Of a stretch of DNA of 64,000 bases, positions 8,763-16,664 are shown one piece after another. The translations under genes and the position numbers were made by a program. Under the pieces are notes generated by a model. It was not told the origin of the DNA, did no database searches, and was given only the letters and a program-made list of their open reading frames with translations. Within the stretch, counting starts at the first letter, position 1, and each line of letters opens with the position of its first letter. Source of the DNA: Streptomyces sp. AP-93 (GTDB lineage: Bacteria; Actinomycetota; Actinomycetes; Streptomycetales; Streptomycetaceae); assembly GCF_022808175.1 (NCBI RefSeq), contig NZ_JALGBX010000001.1, positions 248,001 to 312,000 of the forward strand, given 5' to 3'.

Positions 8763-9766
8763 CCTCCCCGCTGCGGCTGACGGACATCGCCGCGCAGGCC
8801 GCGGTCAGCGAGGCGACCGTCAGCCGCGTGCTCAACGGCAAGGCGGGCGTGGCGTCCGGCACCCGGCACAAGGTGCTGGCCGCCATGGACCTGCTGGGCT
8901 ACGAACGCCCGGTCCGGCTGCGCCGGCGCAGCAACGGGCTGGTAGGTCTCCTCACCCCGGAGCTCACCAACCCCATCTTCCCGGCGTTCGCCCAGGTCAT
9001 CGAGCAGACCCTCGCGGGCCACGGCTACACCCCGGTGCTGTGCACGCAGACCCCGGGCGGGGCCACCGAGGACGAATTGGTGGAGCAGCTGGAGGAGCGC
9101 GGTGTCACCGGCATCGTGTTCCTGTCCGGCCTGCACGCGGATTCCTCCGCCGACCCGTCGCGCTACCAGCGGCTCGCGGCGCGGGGAGTCCCCTTCGTCC
9201 TCATCAACGGTTTCAACGAACAGGTCCAGGCACCCTTCATCTCCCCCGACGACCGCGCGGCGGCCGAGATGGCGGTCCGCCACCTGGAGGACCTGGGCCA
9301 CCGCAGGATCGGCCTGGCCATCGGGCCGACGCGCTACGTCCCGTCGGCGCGCAAGGAGGCGGGCTTCGTCGCCGCCCTCCCCTCGGCGGCGGCCGACGGC
9401 CTGATCCAACGCACCCTCTTCACGGTCGAGGGCGGCCACGCGGCGGGCGGAGCCCTCCTGGACCGGGGCTGCACGGGCATCGTCTGCGGCAGCGACCCGA
9501 TGGCGCTCGGCGTCATACGGGCGGCCCGCGAGCGCGGCCTGCGCGTCCCGGAGGACATCTCGGTCGTCGGCTTCGACGACTCCCCGCTGATCGCCTTCAC
9601 GGACCCCCCGCTGACGACGGTCCGCCAGCCGGTCCGCGCCATGGCCACGGCAGCGGTGGGCGCCCTCCTGGAGGCGGTGGCCGGCACCCCGGTCCAGCGC
9701 ACGGAGTACGTCTTCCAGCCGGAGCTGGTGGTCCGGGGGTCTACGGGGCAGGGGCCTGGGGGGTAG
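8759..9766 (+). CDS. LacI-family regulator, MalR paralogue
   Basis: A 335-residue LacI/GalR protein. The HTH reads DIAAQAAVSEATVSRVLNGK and differs from the MalR HTH at only one position of the shared core, so both proteins may recognise the same CTTGC/GCAAG operators. The effector domain is shorter than in MalR, with a deletion around the segment after YVPSARK. It is cotranslated with aglA through an ATGA overlap. It may be a second sensor for another oligosaccharide, or a redundant repressor that can form heterodimers with MalR. Confidence 0.85.
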   Translation: MTSPLRLTDIAAQAAVSEATVSRVLNGKAGVASGTRHKVLAAMDLLGYERPVRLRRRSNGLVGLLTPELTNPIFPAFAQVIEQTLAGHGYTPVLCTQTPGGATEDELVEQLEERGVTGIVFLSGLHADSSADPSRYQRLAARGVPFVLINGFNEQVQAPFISPDDRAAAEMAVRHLEDLGHRRIGLAIGPTRYVPSARKEAGFVAALPSAAADGLIQRTLFTVEGGHAAGGALLDRGCTGIVCGSDPMALGVIRAARERGLRVPEDISVVGFDDSPLIAFTDPPLTTVRQPVRAMATAAVGALLEAVAGTPVQRTEYVFQPELVVRGSTGQGPGG

Positions 9767-9953
9767 GGGCTTCGCGGGGGCGGGGCTTCTTCCCCCCTCT
9801 CACCACCACCCTCAGCCGGTGGTTGCCCACCCGCCCCCTTCGGTGGTGAGGTGCAGGCGCGGAGCGCTGCGGGGCGGGGTCGGGGGTGGGCTGTGCTGCG
9901 GGCCGGGCGGTGGCTGCGGGGGTGCCGGGCGGCGTCCCGGCAGTCGAGCGTCC

Positions 9954-10046
9954 TTCCGTGGTGGGACGGCCCGTCAAGGGCGCTCCTTCGTCGCGTCGCT
10001 ACGCGATGGCCTTCGGCCACCCTTGACGGGCCGTCCCACCACGGAA
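9954..10046. repeat. Long branched inverted repeat (27-bp perfect arms)
   Basis: Arms at 9954-9980 and 10020-10046 are perfect inverted copies (TTCCGTGGTGGGACGGCCCG and on to GTCAAGGG). The 39-bp loop holds two further hairpins, TCGCG/CGCGA and GGCC-TTC-GGCC, so the transcript or extruded DNA would fold as a three-way branched structure. I recall near-identical elements dispersed in Streptomyces genomes, but cannot search here. It lies 188 bp after the second LacI gene and could also end transcription. Confidence 0.85.
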
Positions 10047-10500
10047 AAACACAAGACTCCCGGGATTCCCCCGGGGAATGGCCGGGGGGAGACAGAGGGA
10101 GGGGCGGGCAGGCTGGAGATGCCTGTGCTCTCTCCGGCCGAGGGCCCTCCGCACACGCCCCCGGCAGGACCGTGACCTCTGCCGGAACAGACGCGCGGGG
10201 CGATCAGAGCATCCAGGGCCGGGCGCCTGGACACCCTTCCCGCGACGTCGACCGCCACCACGAGCGCAAGGACGCTCACGAGCCCGTCAGGGTCGGGGGG
10301 CGCGACTGATCGCTACGCACTCTCGCTCGGCTTAGCGTCTGCGCCGCGATTGTGGCTGATCGCAGGCGGGCTCGAGGTCGCCCCCAGGGCCGCGAGTCGG
10401 GTGCGGTGCGTCTTCGCCGCTAAGCGTTTGGCCAGCGTCGCCTGCCTCGGGAAGAGGATTGGGCTGATGAATCGCGCACAGCCCGCCCCGCGCAGGGGAA
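10047..10500. other. Intergenic stretch with no supported gene
   Basis: No frame here has convincing codon usage, a ribosome-binding site or a recognisable product. GC is slightly lower than in flanking genes. The motifs GCTTAGCG (10331) and CGCTAAGCG (10418) form a distant inverted pair. The stretch separates the maltose locus from the accessory island and may be remnant sequence of a mobile region. Confidence 0.5.
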
Positions 10501-11165
10501 TCAGGAGATGAGGCGGCTGGTGGAGCCGTCGCGGATGAGGGATTCGTACGCGTCATGCACGTCCTCCGGGACATCCTGGGCGATGGCGAACCCGTTCTTC
10601 GGATATTCGATCACCCGCTGGAGATCACCGACGAGCATGTCGAGGACGAGTTTTTCGTCGCCGATGCTCTTGAGGTAGTCGTCCAGCTCGAGCGGCTCCG
10701 AGGCGCAGATGATCTCGATCTGGGGCCACAGCTTGCGGGCGGTGGCGAAGGACCGTCGCTCCATGTACGGATGGAGACCAGCAGGACGGACTTCGGTGTG
10801 ATGCCGTTCGCGGCAAGGAGCTCACGGCTGAGGGTGATGTTCTGGCCGGTGTTCGCGGCGTTCGGCTCTACGAGGATCGCTTCGTCGGGGACGCCGAGTT
10901 CGAGGGCGTGCTCGCGGAAGTGGACTGCCTCGCCGCGGGGGAACCGGGCCCGGGTGGTCGGGCTGTTGCCGCCGGTGAACACGAGGATGGGGAACAGGCC
11001 GGTTCGATAGAGGCCAGCGGAGGCCGCAGCGACTCCGAGGTCGTGGCTGCCCAGTCCGATCGCCACGTCCACCGATGCCAGGTCGTGGCCCATCTGGTGG
11101 TAGTCCCAGATCAGCTTGGCCTGGCGCCACTGTTCCTCGGTGATCGTCTGCTGGATGTCCGTCAC
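10501..11165 (-). pseudogene. YdcF/SanA-like (DUF218) protein, frameshifted
   Basis: Two overlapping reverse-strand frames together encode one DUF218 protein of about 220 residues. The first frame (start GTG 11165) covers the conserved part through GGNSPTTRARFPRGEA and VEPNAANTGQNITLSREL, then breaks after LLVS. The second frame resumes with MERRSFATARKLWPQIEI and ends IRDGSTSRLIS at 10501. Family members read LLV-(S/T)-K-PYMERR here, so a single base appears to be missing near 10769-10774. The family is linked to envelope metabolism. The GTG start overlaps the stop of the small upstream ORF (GTGA). It is either a true pseudogene or a sequencing error. Confidence 0.75.
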
Positions 11166-11347
11166 GCGATCTTCTCCCTGGTCACCGTCGTCGGGGGCCG
11201 GAGGCCCCCTCGTTCATGGCCCTGATGCCCTCGATGAGCGACCGGCCAGTTCTCGGGCTCGGCGAGGTCTTCGAACTCCCGGGTCGCGGCGAGCAGGACG
11301 CGGGAGGCATAGCCGTGGTTGCCGTCCTTGCTCAGGGGTGTTCCCAC
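11162..11347 (-). CDS. Small hypothetical protein coupled to the YdcF-like gene
   Basis: A 61-residue reading frame starting at GTG 11347 (GTPLSKDGNHGYASRVLLAA and onward). I do not recognise a family. Support comes from its stop codon overlapping the YdcF-like GTG start, a hallmark of coupled genes in this window, and from amino-acid composition unlike an antisense shadow. No clear ribosome-binding site precedes GTG 11347, and the frame stays open further upstream to the XRE regulator, so the gene may be an N-terminally truncated remnant. Confidence 0.4.
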   Translation of the reverse strand: MGTPLSKDGNHGYASRVLLAATREFEDLAEPENWPVAHRGHQGHERGGLRPPTTVTREKIA

Positions 11348-11432
11348 CCACAGCCGGGCCCTGGCCCGGTCCCGGCGCGAAAGCCGTCGTCGACGGGCAA
11401 GGGCGCTGATCCACCCGCGCTGGCTTTCCGGT

Positions 11433-12824
11433 TCAGGCTGCGGCGGGCAGTTCGGTGCGGGTGCGTTGGATGAGGTCGGCCACCTCGGGGCGGTCTTTCC
11501 AGGGGCTGAGGGTGCGGGTCACCTCGTGGAGGTAGCTGTGGGCGCGGGCGGACTGGACGTTACTGAGGATGGTGAGTGAGGTGTTCGCGGCGGTGAGGCC
11601 GGGTTCGAGTTCGCGGTTCTGGAGGTGGCTGGTGGCGAGGACGGCCATACGGATGCCGGTGGCCCGGGTGAAGCGGTCGGCCGGCATAGGTTCGGCCAGC
11701 CCGTTCCAGGCGAAGGCGCCCTTGGGGTCGGCGAGATCGCGGTGTACTTCGGTCGCGTCGGCAGCGAGCCGGGCGTGGGTCATGTAGGCGAGCTGCTCCG
11801 GGTCGTGGCTGCCCGGGCGGATGGAGTCGAGGAGCTCCTGGGTCCGGCCGAGCGCGGCCTTCGCGGCCCGCGCGTTTCCGGTGCGGCCATGGGCACGGGC
11901 CTCGGCCAGTTTGGCGAAGGCCAGGACCCGGGGTGCGGCGTGCCCGAGGCCGCGCTCGTAGGCTCCTTCGGCCATGTCCGCCGCCTGCTCGGGGCAGCCG
12001 CGCAGGAAGGCCTGCAGGGCCATGGTGGCCAGTACGTAGCATCCGCTCTCCACGTTGCCCGCGGCCCGGGCCAGGCGCAGGGCCTGGACGAAGTGGCGCT
12101 GGGCGATGTCGTGGTGGCCGGTGTCGACCGCTGACCATCCCACTACCCGGGACAGCTCGGCGGTCGCCGCGAACAGCTCGCGCCCGATGGCCTCCGTGTA
12201 GGTGCCGGTCAGCAGGGGCGCGGCGCTGAGGCGGAGGCATTCGGTGACGGAGCTAGCCTTCCAGTTCCCGCCGCCGAACCGGGAGTCCCACAGGCGGGCT
12301 TCATCGGCGGCCCTCCACAGCTCGTCGAGGTCGCTCCGGCCGACCTGCCGTCCGCCTTCGTGGGCGACGGGAGCGTCGGTCGGCTTGGCCAGCCAGCGGG
12401 TGACAGGGGTGGCGAAGGCGGCGATGGCGAAGCCGTTGCTGATGAGCTGGCGGCGGGAGCGGTCCACGGTTCTCCAGTAGGTCGCGGCGACGCGGATGGC
12501 ATCGACGGGGTCGCGGGCGAAATCCAACCCCATGTCGGGGTTTCCGCCCGACCTGCTGTACATGCCGATCTCGTCCACGCTCACGTGCCTGCCGAGACGT
12601 TCGCCCAGCGCAGCGGCCAGGAACTCGGGCACACGGCCGCGCGGGATCATTCCGAGATTCACCCATCTGGCGACACTGGTGTGCTCGTACCGGAGTGGTA
12701 CACCGGCTGCGGCTCCGATCCGGTTGACCTGGGCGGCCAGGGACTTGTGGCTCGCGCCCGCCTGTTTGACGAGCCGGGCCAGATTCTCGTTGGGATCGCC
12801 CTGGCGGTCCTTCGTACGCGCCAC
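11433..12824 (-). CDS. XRE-type regulator with TPR-like C-terminal region
   Basis: A 463-residue protein with an N-terminal helix-turn-helix-like region (about residues 10-60, NENLARLVKQAGASHKSLAA) followed by a long all-helical domain that looks like degenerate tetratricopeptide repeats (for example QALRLARAAGNVESGCYVLA). It has the architecture of Streptomyces NsdA-like regulators and is a distant paralogue of 55459-56958. The start is GTG 12824 behind GAGGGGG. It is divergent from the dTDP-sugar operon across a 243-bp promoter region and is the obvious candidate to control it. It shares direction with the small ORF and the broken YdcF-like gene. Confidence 0.8.
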   Translation of the reverse strand: MARTKDRQGDPNENLARLVKQAGASHKSLAAQVNRIGAAAGVPLRYEHTSVARWVNLGMIPRGRVPEFLAAALGERLGRHVSVDEIGMYSRSGGNPDMGLDFARDPVDAIRVAATYWRTVDRSRRQLISNGFAIAAFATPVTRWLAKPTDAPVAHEGGRQVGRSDLDELWRAADEARLWDSRFGGGNWKASSVTECLRLSAAPLLTGTYTEAIGRELFAATAELSRVVGWSAVDTGHHDIAQRHFVQALRLARAAGNVESGCYVLATMALQAFLRGCPEQAADMAEGAYERGLGHAAPRVLAFAKLAEARAHGRTGNARAAKAALGRTQELLDSIRPGSHDPEQLAYMTHARLAADATEVHRDLADPKGAFAWNGLAEPMPADRFTRATGIRMAVLATSHLQNRELEPGLTAANTSLTILSNVQSARAHSYLHEVTRTLSPWKDRPEVADLIQRTRTELPAAA

Positions 12825-13067
12825 CGAGCCCCCTCTTGCCAGCCGGTGTCCTGCGACATGGATGCCGCGGGTGTGGGATCCGAGCCTAGGACGCGGGCAG
12901 GACGCGAGGGAACCGGATGTGCGTTGTTCGCCCCCCTAGTTCGCCTCCCGCGCGCATCGGCAGCGGCGGTTCTCTGGACGCAGACGGCGGCTCGCCGAAA
13001 GACCCGCACTCCGGACTTCCGGGGGATCCGCAGTCCCTTCCCGGTCCACGACCAAGGTGGGTGTCAG

Positions 13068-14096
13068 ATGTACGAAGTCCTCGTCACCGGCGGTGCTGGC
13101 TTCATCGGTTCGCGTTTCATCCGGCGGATCCTGCGCCGGGACGACATGTCCCGGGTGACCGTGCTGGACGCGCTCACCTACGCGGGCCACCCCGAGAACT
13201 TGGGGGAGGCCTTCCTGGACCCGAGGCTGACGTTCGTCCACGGCAACATCCTCGACGGACCGCTCGTGGACGAGCTCATGGCCCGGCACACGGCTGTCGT
13301 CCACTTCGCCGCCGAGTCCCACGTCGACCGCTCCCTCACGACGGCCGACAACTTCCTCACGACGAACGTCCTGGGCACGCAGACCCTCGCCGCCTCCGCC
13401 GGCCGCCACGGGATCGCGAAATTCGTGCACGTCTCGACGGACGAGGTGTACGGGTCACTCGCCGAAGGCTCCGCGACCGAGGAGGACCCAGTACGGCCCG
13501 GCGTCCCGTACGCCGCGTCGAAGGCCGCGAGCGACCTCGTGGCCCTGAGCCACTTCCAGACCTACGGCCTGCCCGTGTGCGTGACCCGTAGCTCGAACAA
13601 CTACGGACCCCACCAGTTCCCGGAGAAGGTCATCCCCCTCTTCACCACCCGCCTCCTCACGGGCGAGAAGCTGACCCTGCACGGCCAGGGGCAGCACGTA
13701 CGGAACTGGCTGCACGTCGCGGACAATTGCGCCGGCATCGAGCTGGTCCTGCGCGATGGGAACCCCGGCGAGGTCTACAACCTGGCCGGCGGCACGGACC
13801 TCACCGGCCGGGAGCTGGCCGCCAAGCTCCTGGCCCTGTGCGGCAAGGGCTGGGACTCGGTGGCCTACATTCCCGACCGGCAGGCCAACGACCTGCGGTA
13901 CTCGATGGTCTGGGACAAGATCGCCGCCCTCGGCTTCCGGCCGGCCCGCGACCTCGACGAGGGCCTGGCCGAAACCGTCGACTGGTACCGCAGGCACCCG
14001 GACCGATGGGCCCCGCTCCTGCGCTCCGCGCGCGCGAGCCTCCCGCCCACGACCCGCGTCACCGCCACCGCAGCGGAGGCCACGCATGTCCACTGA
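13068..14096 (+). CDS. dTDP-glucose 4,6-dehydratase (RmlB-like)
   Basis: A 342-residue extended short-chain dehydrogenase. The NAD-binding motif is GGAGFIG (residues 8-14). The active-site TDEVYGS segment and the YAASK catalytic pair are present, as in RmlB/StrE enzymes. It should convert an NDP-glucose (probably dTDP) to the 4-keto-6-deoxy sugar. The start ATG 13068 follows GGTGGG. It is the first gene of a four-gene run with overlapping ends (11 bp into the ATP-grasp gene). No thymidylyltransferase is nearby, so the nucleotide sugar must come from primary metabolism. The last ~25 residues form a basic, Ala/Thr-rich tail. Confidence 0.85.
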   Translation: MYEVLVTGGAGFIGSRFIRRILRRDDMSRVTVLDALTYAGHPENLGEAFLDPRLTFVHGNILDGPLVDELMARHTAVVHFAAESHVDRSLTTADNFLTTNVLGTQTLAASAGRHGIAKFVHVSTDEVYGSLAEGSATEEDPVRPGVPYAASKAASDLVALSHFQTYGLPVCVTRSSNNYGPHQFPEKVIPLFTTRLLTGEKLTLHGQGQHVRNWLHVADNCAGIELVLRDGNPGEVYNLAGGTDLTGRELAAKLLALCGKGWDSVAYIPDRQANDLRYSMVWDKIAALGFRPARDLDEGLAETVDWYRRHPDRWAPLLRSARASLPPTTRVTATAAEATHVH

Positions 14097-15075
14097 TCAG
14101 CGCATTCAGCGGCGCATTCTGGTGACCGGCGTCGGCGGGGCCCCCGGCTTCGACCTGGCCCGCGCCCTGCTCCGCCTCGGCTGCGACGTCATCGCCACCG
14201 ACTCCGACCCGCTCGCCCCCGGCCTGCTCCTACCGACCGTCACCCCCCGCGTCACCACGGCCGCCGCCGACGAGCGCTACCGGGCCGATCTCCTGCGCCT
14301 GTGCGCCGAGCTCCGCCCGGACGCGATCATCTCCACCGTCGAGCGGGAACTCCCCAAGCTCGTCATACTCCGCCGCCCGCTGGCCGACCTCGGCGTCACC
14401 ACGTGGCTGCCCGACGCCCAGGGCGTCGAAGCCTGCGTCGACAAGGCCGCCTTCCACGCGGCGCTGACCGAGTACGAGGTCCCCACGCCCCGCACCGTCA
14501 TGCCGGACTCCCTCGGCGACCTCCCCGAGGACCGGCCCCTCGTCGTCAAGCCCCGGTGGGGACAGGGAGCGCAGAACGTCGTCTTCTGCCAGACCCGCGA
14601 ACAGGCCCGGATCCTGTGCGAGGTCGTCCCCGATCCGATCGTGCAGGAACGGGTGACCGGGCGGGAGTTCACAGCGGACTGCCTCGTCGACCGCTCCGGC
14701 CGCGCCTCGGTCATCCTGCGGTACCGCCTCCTCGTCAAAGGCGGTCTGGCCGTGGTCTCCCGCACTTTCCACGACCAGGAGGCCGAGGGCTGCGTCCGCC
14801 GGACCCTGGCCGCCGTCGGCGCGGCCGGGGCCTGCTGCGCACAGGGCTTCCTGCGTGCCGCCGGCCCCGAGCGGGTGCTGATGACGGAGGTGAACGCCCG
14901 CGTCGGCGGCGGCTTCCTCACCGCGGAGGCAGCCGACGCCGACCTTGCCGGCCAGCTCCTCGCCGGCCTCTTCCACCGCCCCGTCGACCACAGTCGCCTG
15001 GCCTACCAGCCGGGTGTGTGCCTGACCAAGTACACCGAGACGCCGGCCACCACGACCCAGGAGCAGCAACGATGA
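14086..15075 (+). CDS. ATP-grasp ligase (CarB/PylC-like)
   Basis: A 329-residue protein. A Rossmann-like N-terminal domain begins LVTGVGGAPGFDLARALLRLG, followed by an ATP-grasp fold with VVKPRWGQGAQNV as the ATP-lysine/glycine loop and EVNARVGGG as the metal-binding end. ATP-grasp enzymes of this shape join a carboxylate to an amine through an acyl phosphate. In this operon a likely role is acylation of the amino sugar made by its neighbours, or peptide-bond formation; that is inference. It overlaps the dehydratase gene by 11 bp and the aminotransferase gene by 4 bp. Confidence 0.8.
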   Translation: MSTDQRIQRRILVTGVGGAPGFDLARALLRLGCDVIATDSDPLAPGLLLPTVTPRVTTAAADERYRADLLRLCAELRPDAIISTVERELPKLVILRRPLADLGVTTWLPDAQGVEACVDKAAFHAALTEYEVPTPRTVMPDSLGDLPEDRPLVVKPRWGQGAQNVVFCQTREQARILCEVVPDPIVQERVTGREFTADCLVDRSGRASVILRYRLLVKGGLAVVSRTFHDQEAEGCVRRTLAAVGAAGACCAQGFLRAAGPERVLMTEVNARVGGGFLTAEAADADLAGQLLAGLFHRPVDHSRLAYQPGVCLTKYTETPATTTQEQQR

Positions 15076-16214
15076 AAACCTCCACGGCGGCAGCCGCCAT
15101 CCCCAACGCACGCCCCTTCCTCTATGGGCAGGAGGCGTCCGCGATCACCGCCGCCCTGCGCAGCGGACAGTACGGCCACACCGACACCACCGACGCCTTC
15201 GAGGCGGCCATCGCCGCGTTCCTCGACGTCCCCGACGCTGTTGCCGTCGCCTCCGGCACTTCCGCCCTCCACGTCGCCCTCCTCGCCGCAGGCATCGGCC
15301 CCGGCGACGAGGTGATCGTCCCCTCCCTCACGTTCTGCGCAAGCGTTCAGGCCATCCTCGCGACCGGGGCCGCCCCGCGCTTCGCCGACGTCAGCCCCCG
15401 GACCCTCTGCGTAGACAGCCACCACGTCCTCGACGCACTCACCCCGAGCACCCGAGCCGTCGTGCCCGTGCTCTACGGCGGCCGGGCCGTCGACCTCGCC
15501 GACGCCGAGCCCGCCCTCGCCGAACGGGGCATCACCGTCATCGAGGACGCCGCCCACGCCTTCGGCTCGTACGCCGGTACCCGCCGCGTCGGCGCCACCG
15601 GGAAACTGACCTGCTTCAGCTTCGGCCCCATCAAGAACCTCACCTGCGGCCAGGGCGGCATGATCGTCCCCCGCAGCCCGGAGGAAGCCGAGAAGTGCCG
15701 CCTGTTGCGCGGTCTCGGCATCGTCGAGTCCCCGGCACAGAGGGCCGAAGCAACCAGCTATACGGTCGACGGCTTCGGCCTGCGCGCCCAGATGTCCTCC
15801 CTCAACGCGGCCGTCGGCCTCGCCCAGCTCGACCACTTCACCGAAACGCAGACCGCACGCAAGGCCCTGTGGCGCACCTACGCCGACGCCCTCCACGACG
15901 TCGGCGGAGCGACCCTCATCGACGTCGACATCGAGCAGTCGGTCCCCCACCTGTGCGCCGTCCTCGTCGCCGCCCGCGACCGAGACCACGTCTTCCGCAC
16001 CCTTCGCCGGCGTGGCATCGGAGTCGGCACGCACTACCCGCCCAACCACCAGCAACCCGCCTTCGCCACCTGGTCCAGGCCACTGCCGGTCACCGAGGGC
16101 GTCGGCCGGGAGATCCTGACACTCCCCTTCCACCAGCACATGACGCACGCCGACGCCGAGCACGTTGGCATGGAACTCGGCAAGGCCATCGTCGAGGCAG
16201 AGGCGGACCGATGA
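15072..16214 (+). CDS. DegT/DnrJ/EryC1/StrS-family aminotransferase
   Basis: A 380-residue PLP enzyme of the sugar aminotransferase family. Visible features are VASGTSALHVALLAAGIGPG (cofactor phosphate region), VIEDAAHAFGS (PLP-ring Asp), and SFGPIKNLTCGQGG, whose Lys should form the internal aldimine. It would aminate the 4-keto-6-deoxy sugar at C4, or C3 after isomerisation, to give an amino-dideoxy sugar. The start ATG 15072 overlaps the ATP-grasp stop (ATGA), and the phosphatase gene overlaps its stop the same way. Confidence 0.87.
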   Translation: MKTSTAAAAIPNARPFLYGQEASAITAALRSGQYGHTDTTDAFEAAIAAFLDVPDAVAVASGTSALHVALLAAGIGPGDEVIVPSLTFCASVQAILATGAAPRFADVSPRTLCVDSHHVLDALTPSTRAVVPVLYGGRAVDLADAEPALAERGITVIEDAAHAFGSYAGTRRVGATGKLTCFSFGPIKNLTCGQGGMIVPRSPEEAEKCRLLRGLGIVESPAQRAEATSYTVDGFGLRAQMSSLNAAVGLAQLDHFTETQTARKALWRTYADALHDVGGATLIDVDIEQSVPHLCAVLVAARDRDHVFRTLRRRGIGVGTHYPPNHQQPAFATWSRPLPVTEGVGREILTLPFHQHMTHADAEHVGMELGKAIVEAEADR

Positions 16215-16648
16215 GCCGCCCCCGCCGCATCCTCACCGTTTGTCTCGGAAACATCTGCCGCTCACTTCTGGCCGCCGCCGTCCTGGCCCGGCACGGAGGA
16301 CCTGCCGTCGAGGTCCGCTCGGCCGGAATCCGGGACAAGTGGACGGGCGAGCCCGCACACCCGCAGATGGTGGCCGCCGCGGCAGCACACGGCTACGACC
16401 TCACGACTCACCGCGCGGCGCAGGTCACCGCAGACCTCATGGACTGGGCCGACAGCATCCTCGCCATGGACGTCACCAACCTGGCAGCCCTTCAGGAGCT
16501 GGCCCGAGACGAGCGAACCTGCCGCAAGCTCAGCCTGTACCTCGGTGAGGGCGGCCGGGATGTCCCCGACCCGTTCGGGAAGGATCCGCAGGCCTTCACG
16601 GCGGTAGTCGAACTCGTCGAGCGCGCCACCGCCGCACTTCTGCGGTAG
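16211..16648 (+). CDS. Low-molecular-weight protein tyrosine phosphatase-like enzyme
   Basis: A 145-residue LMW-PTP fold protein. The P-loop CLGNICRS (C-x5-R) is near residue 11, and the general-acid Asp lies in DVPDPFG. All catalytic residues are present. The family includes phosphotyrosine phosphatases and arsenate reductases; in glycan operons such enzymes often regulate the export kinase. It is coupled to the aminotransferase by an ATGA overlap and is the last gene of the operon, followed at once by a perfect-palindrome terminator. Confidence 0.85.
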   Translation: MSRPRRILTVCLGNICRSLLAAAVLARHGGPAVEVRSAGIRDKWTGEPAHPQMVAAAAAHGYDLTTHRAAQVTADLMDWADSILAMDVTNLAALQELARDERTCRKLSLYLGEGGRDVPDPFGKDPQAFTAVVELVERATAALLR

Positions 16649-16662
16649 CCCCTCCCGGGAGG
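16647..16662. terminator. Bidirectional palindromic terminator
   Basis: CCCCTCCCGGGAGGGG is a perfect 16-bp palindrome located in the 16 bp between the convergent phosphatase and MurG-like genes. It overlaps the last two bases of the phosphatase stop region and could end transcription in both directions. Confidence 0.6.
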
Positions 16663-16664
16663 GG

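Noticed and set aside
9974..10279. 101-codon reverse frame over the branched repeat
   Set aside because: Its C-terminal part is only the translation of the inverted-repeat element, and no ribosome-binding site or family is evident.
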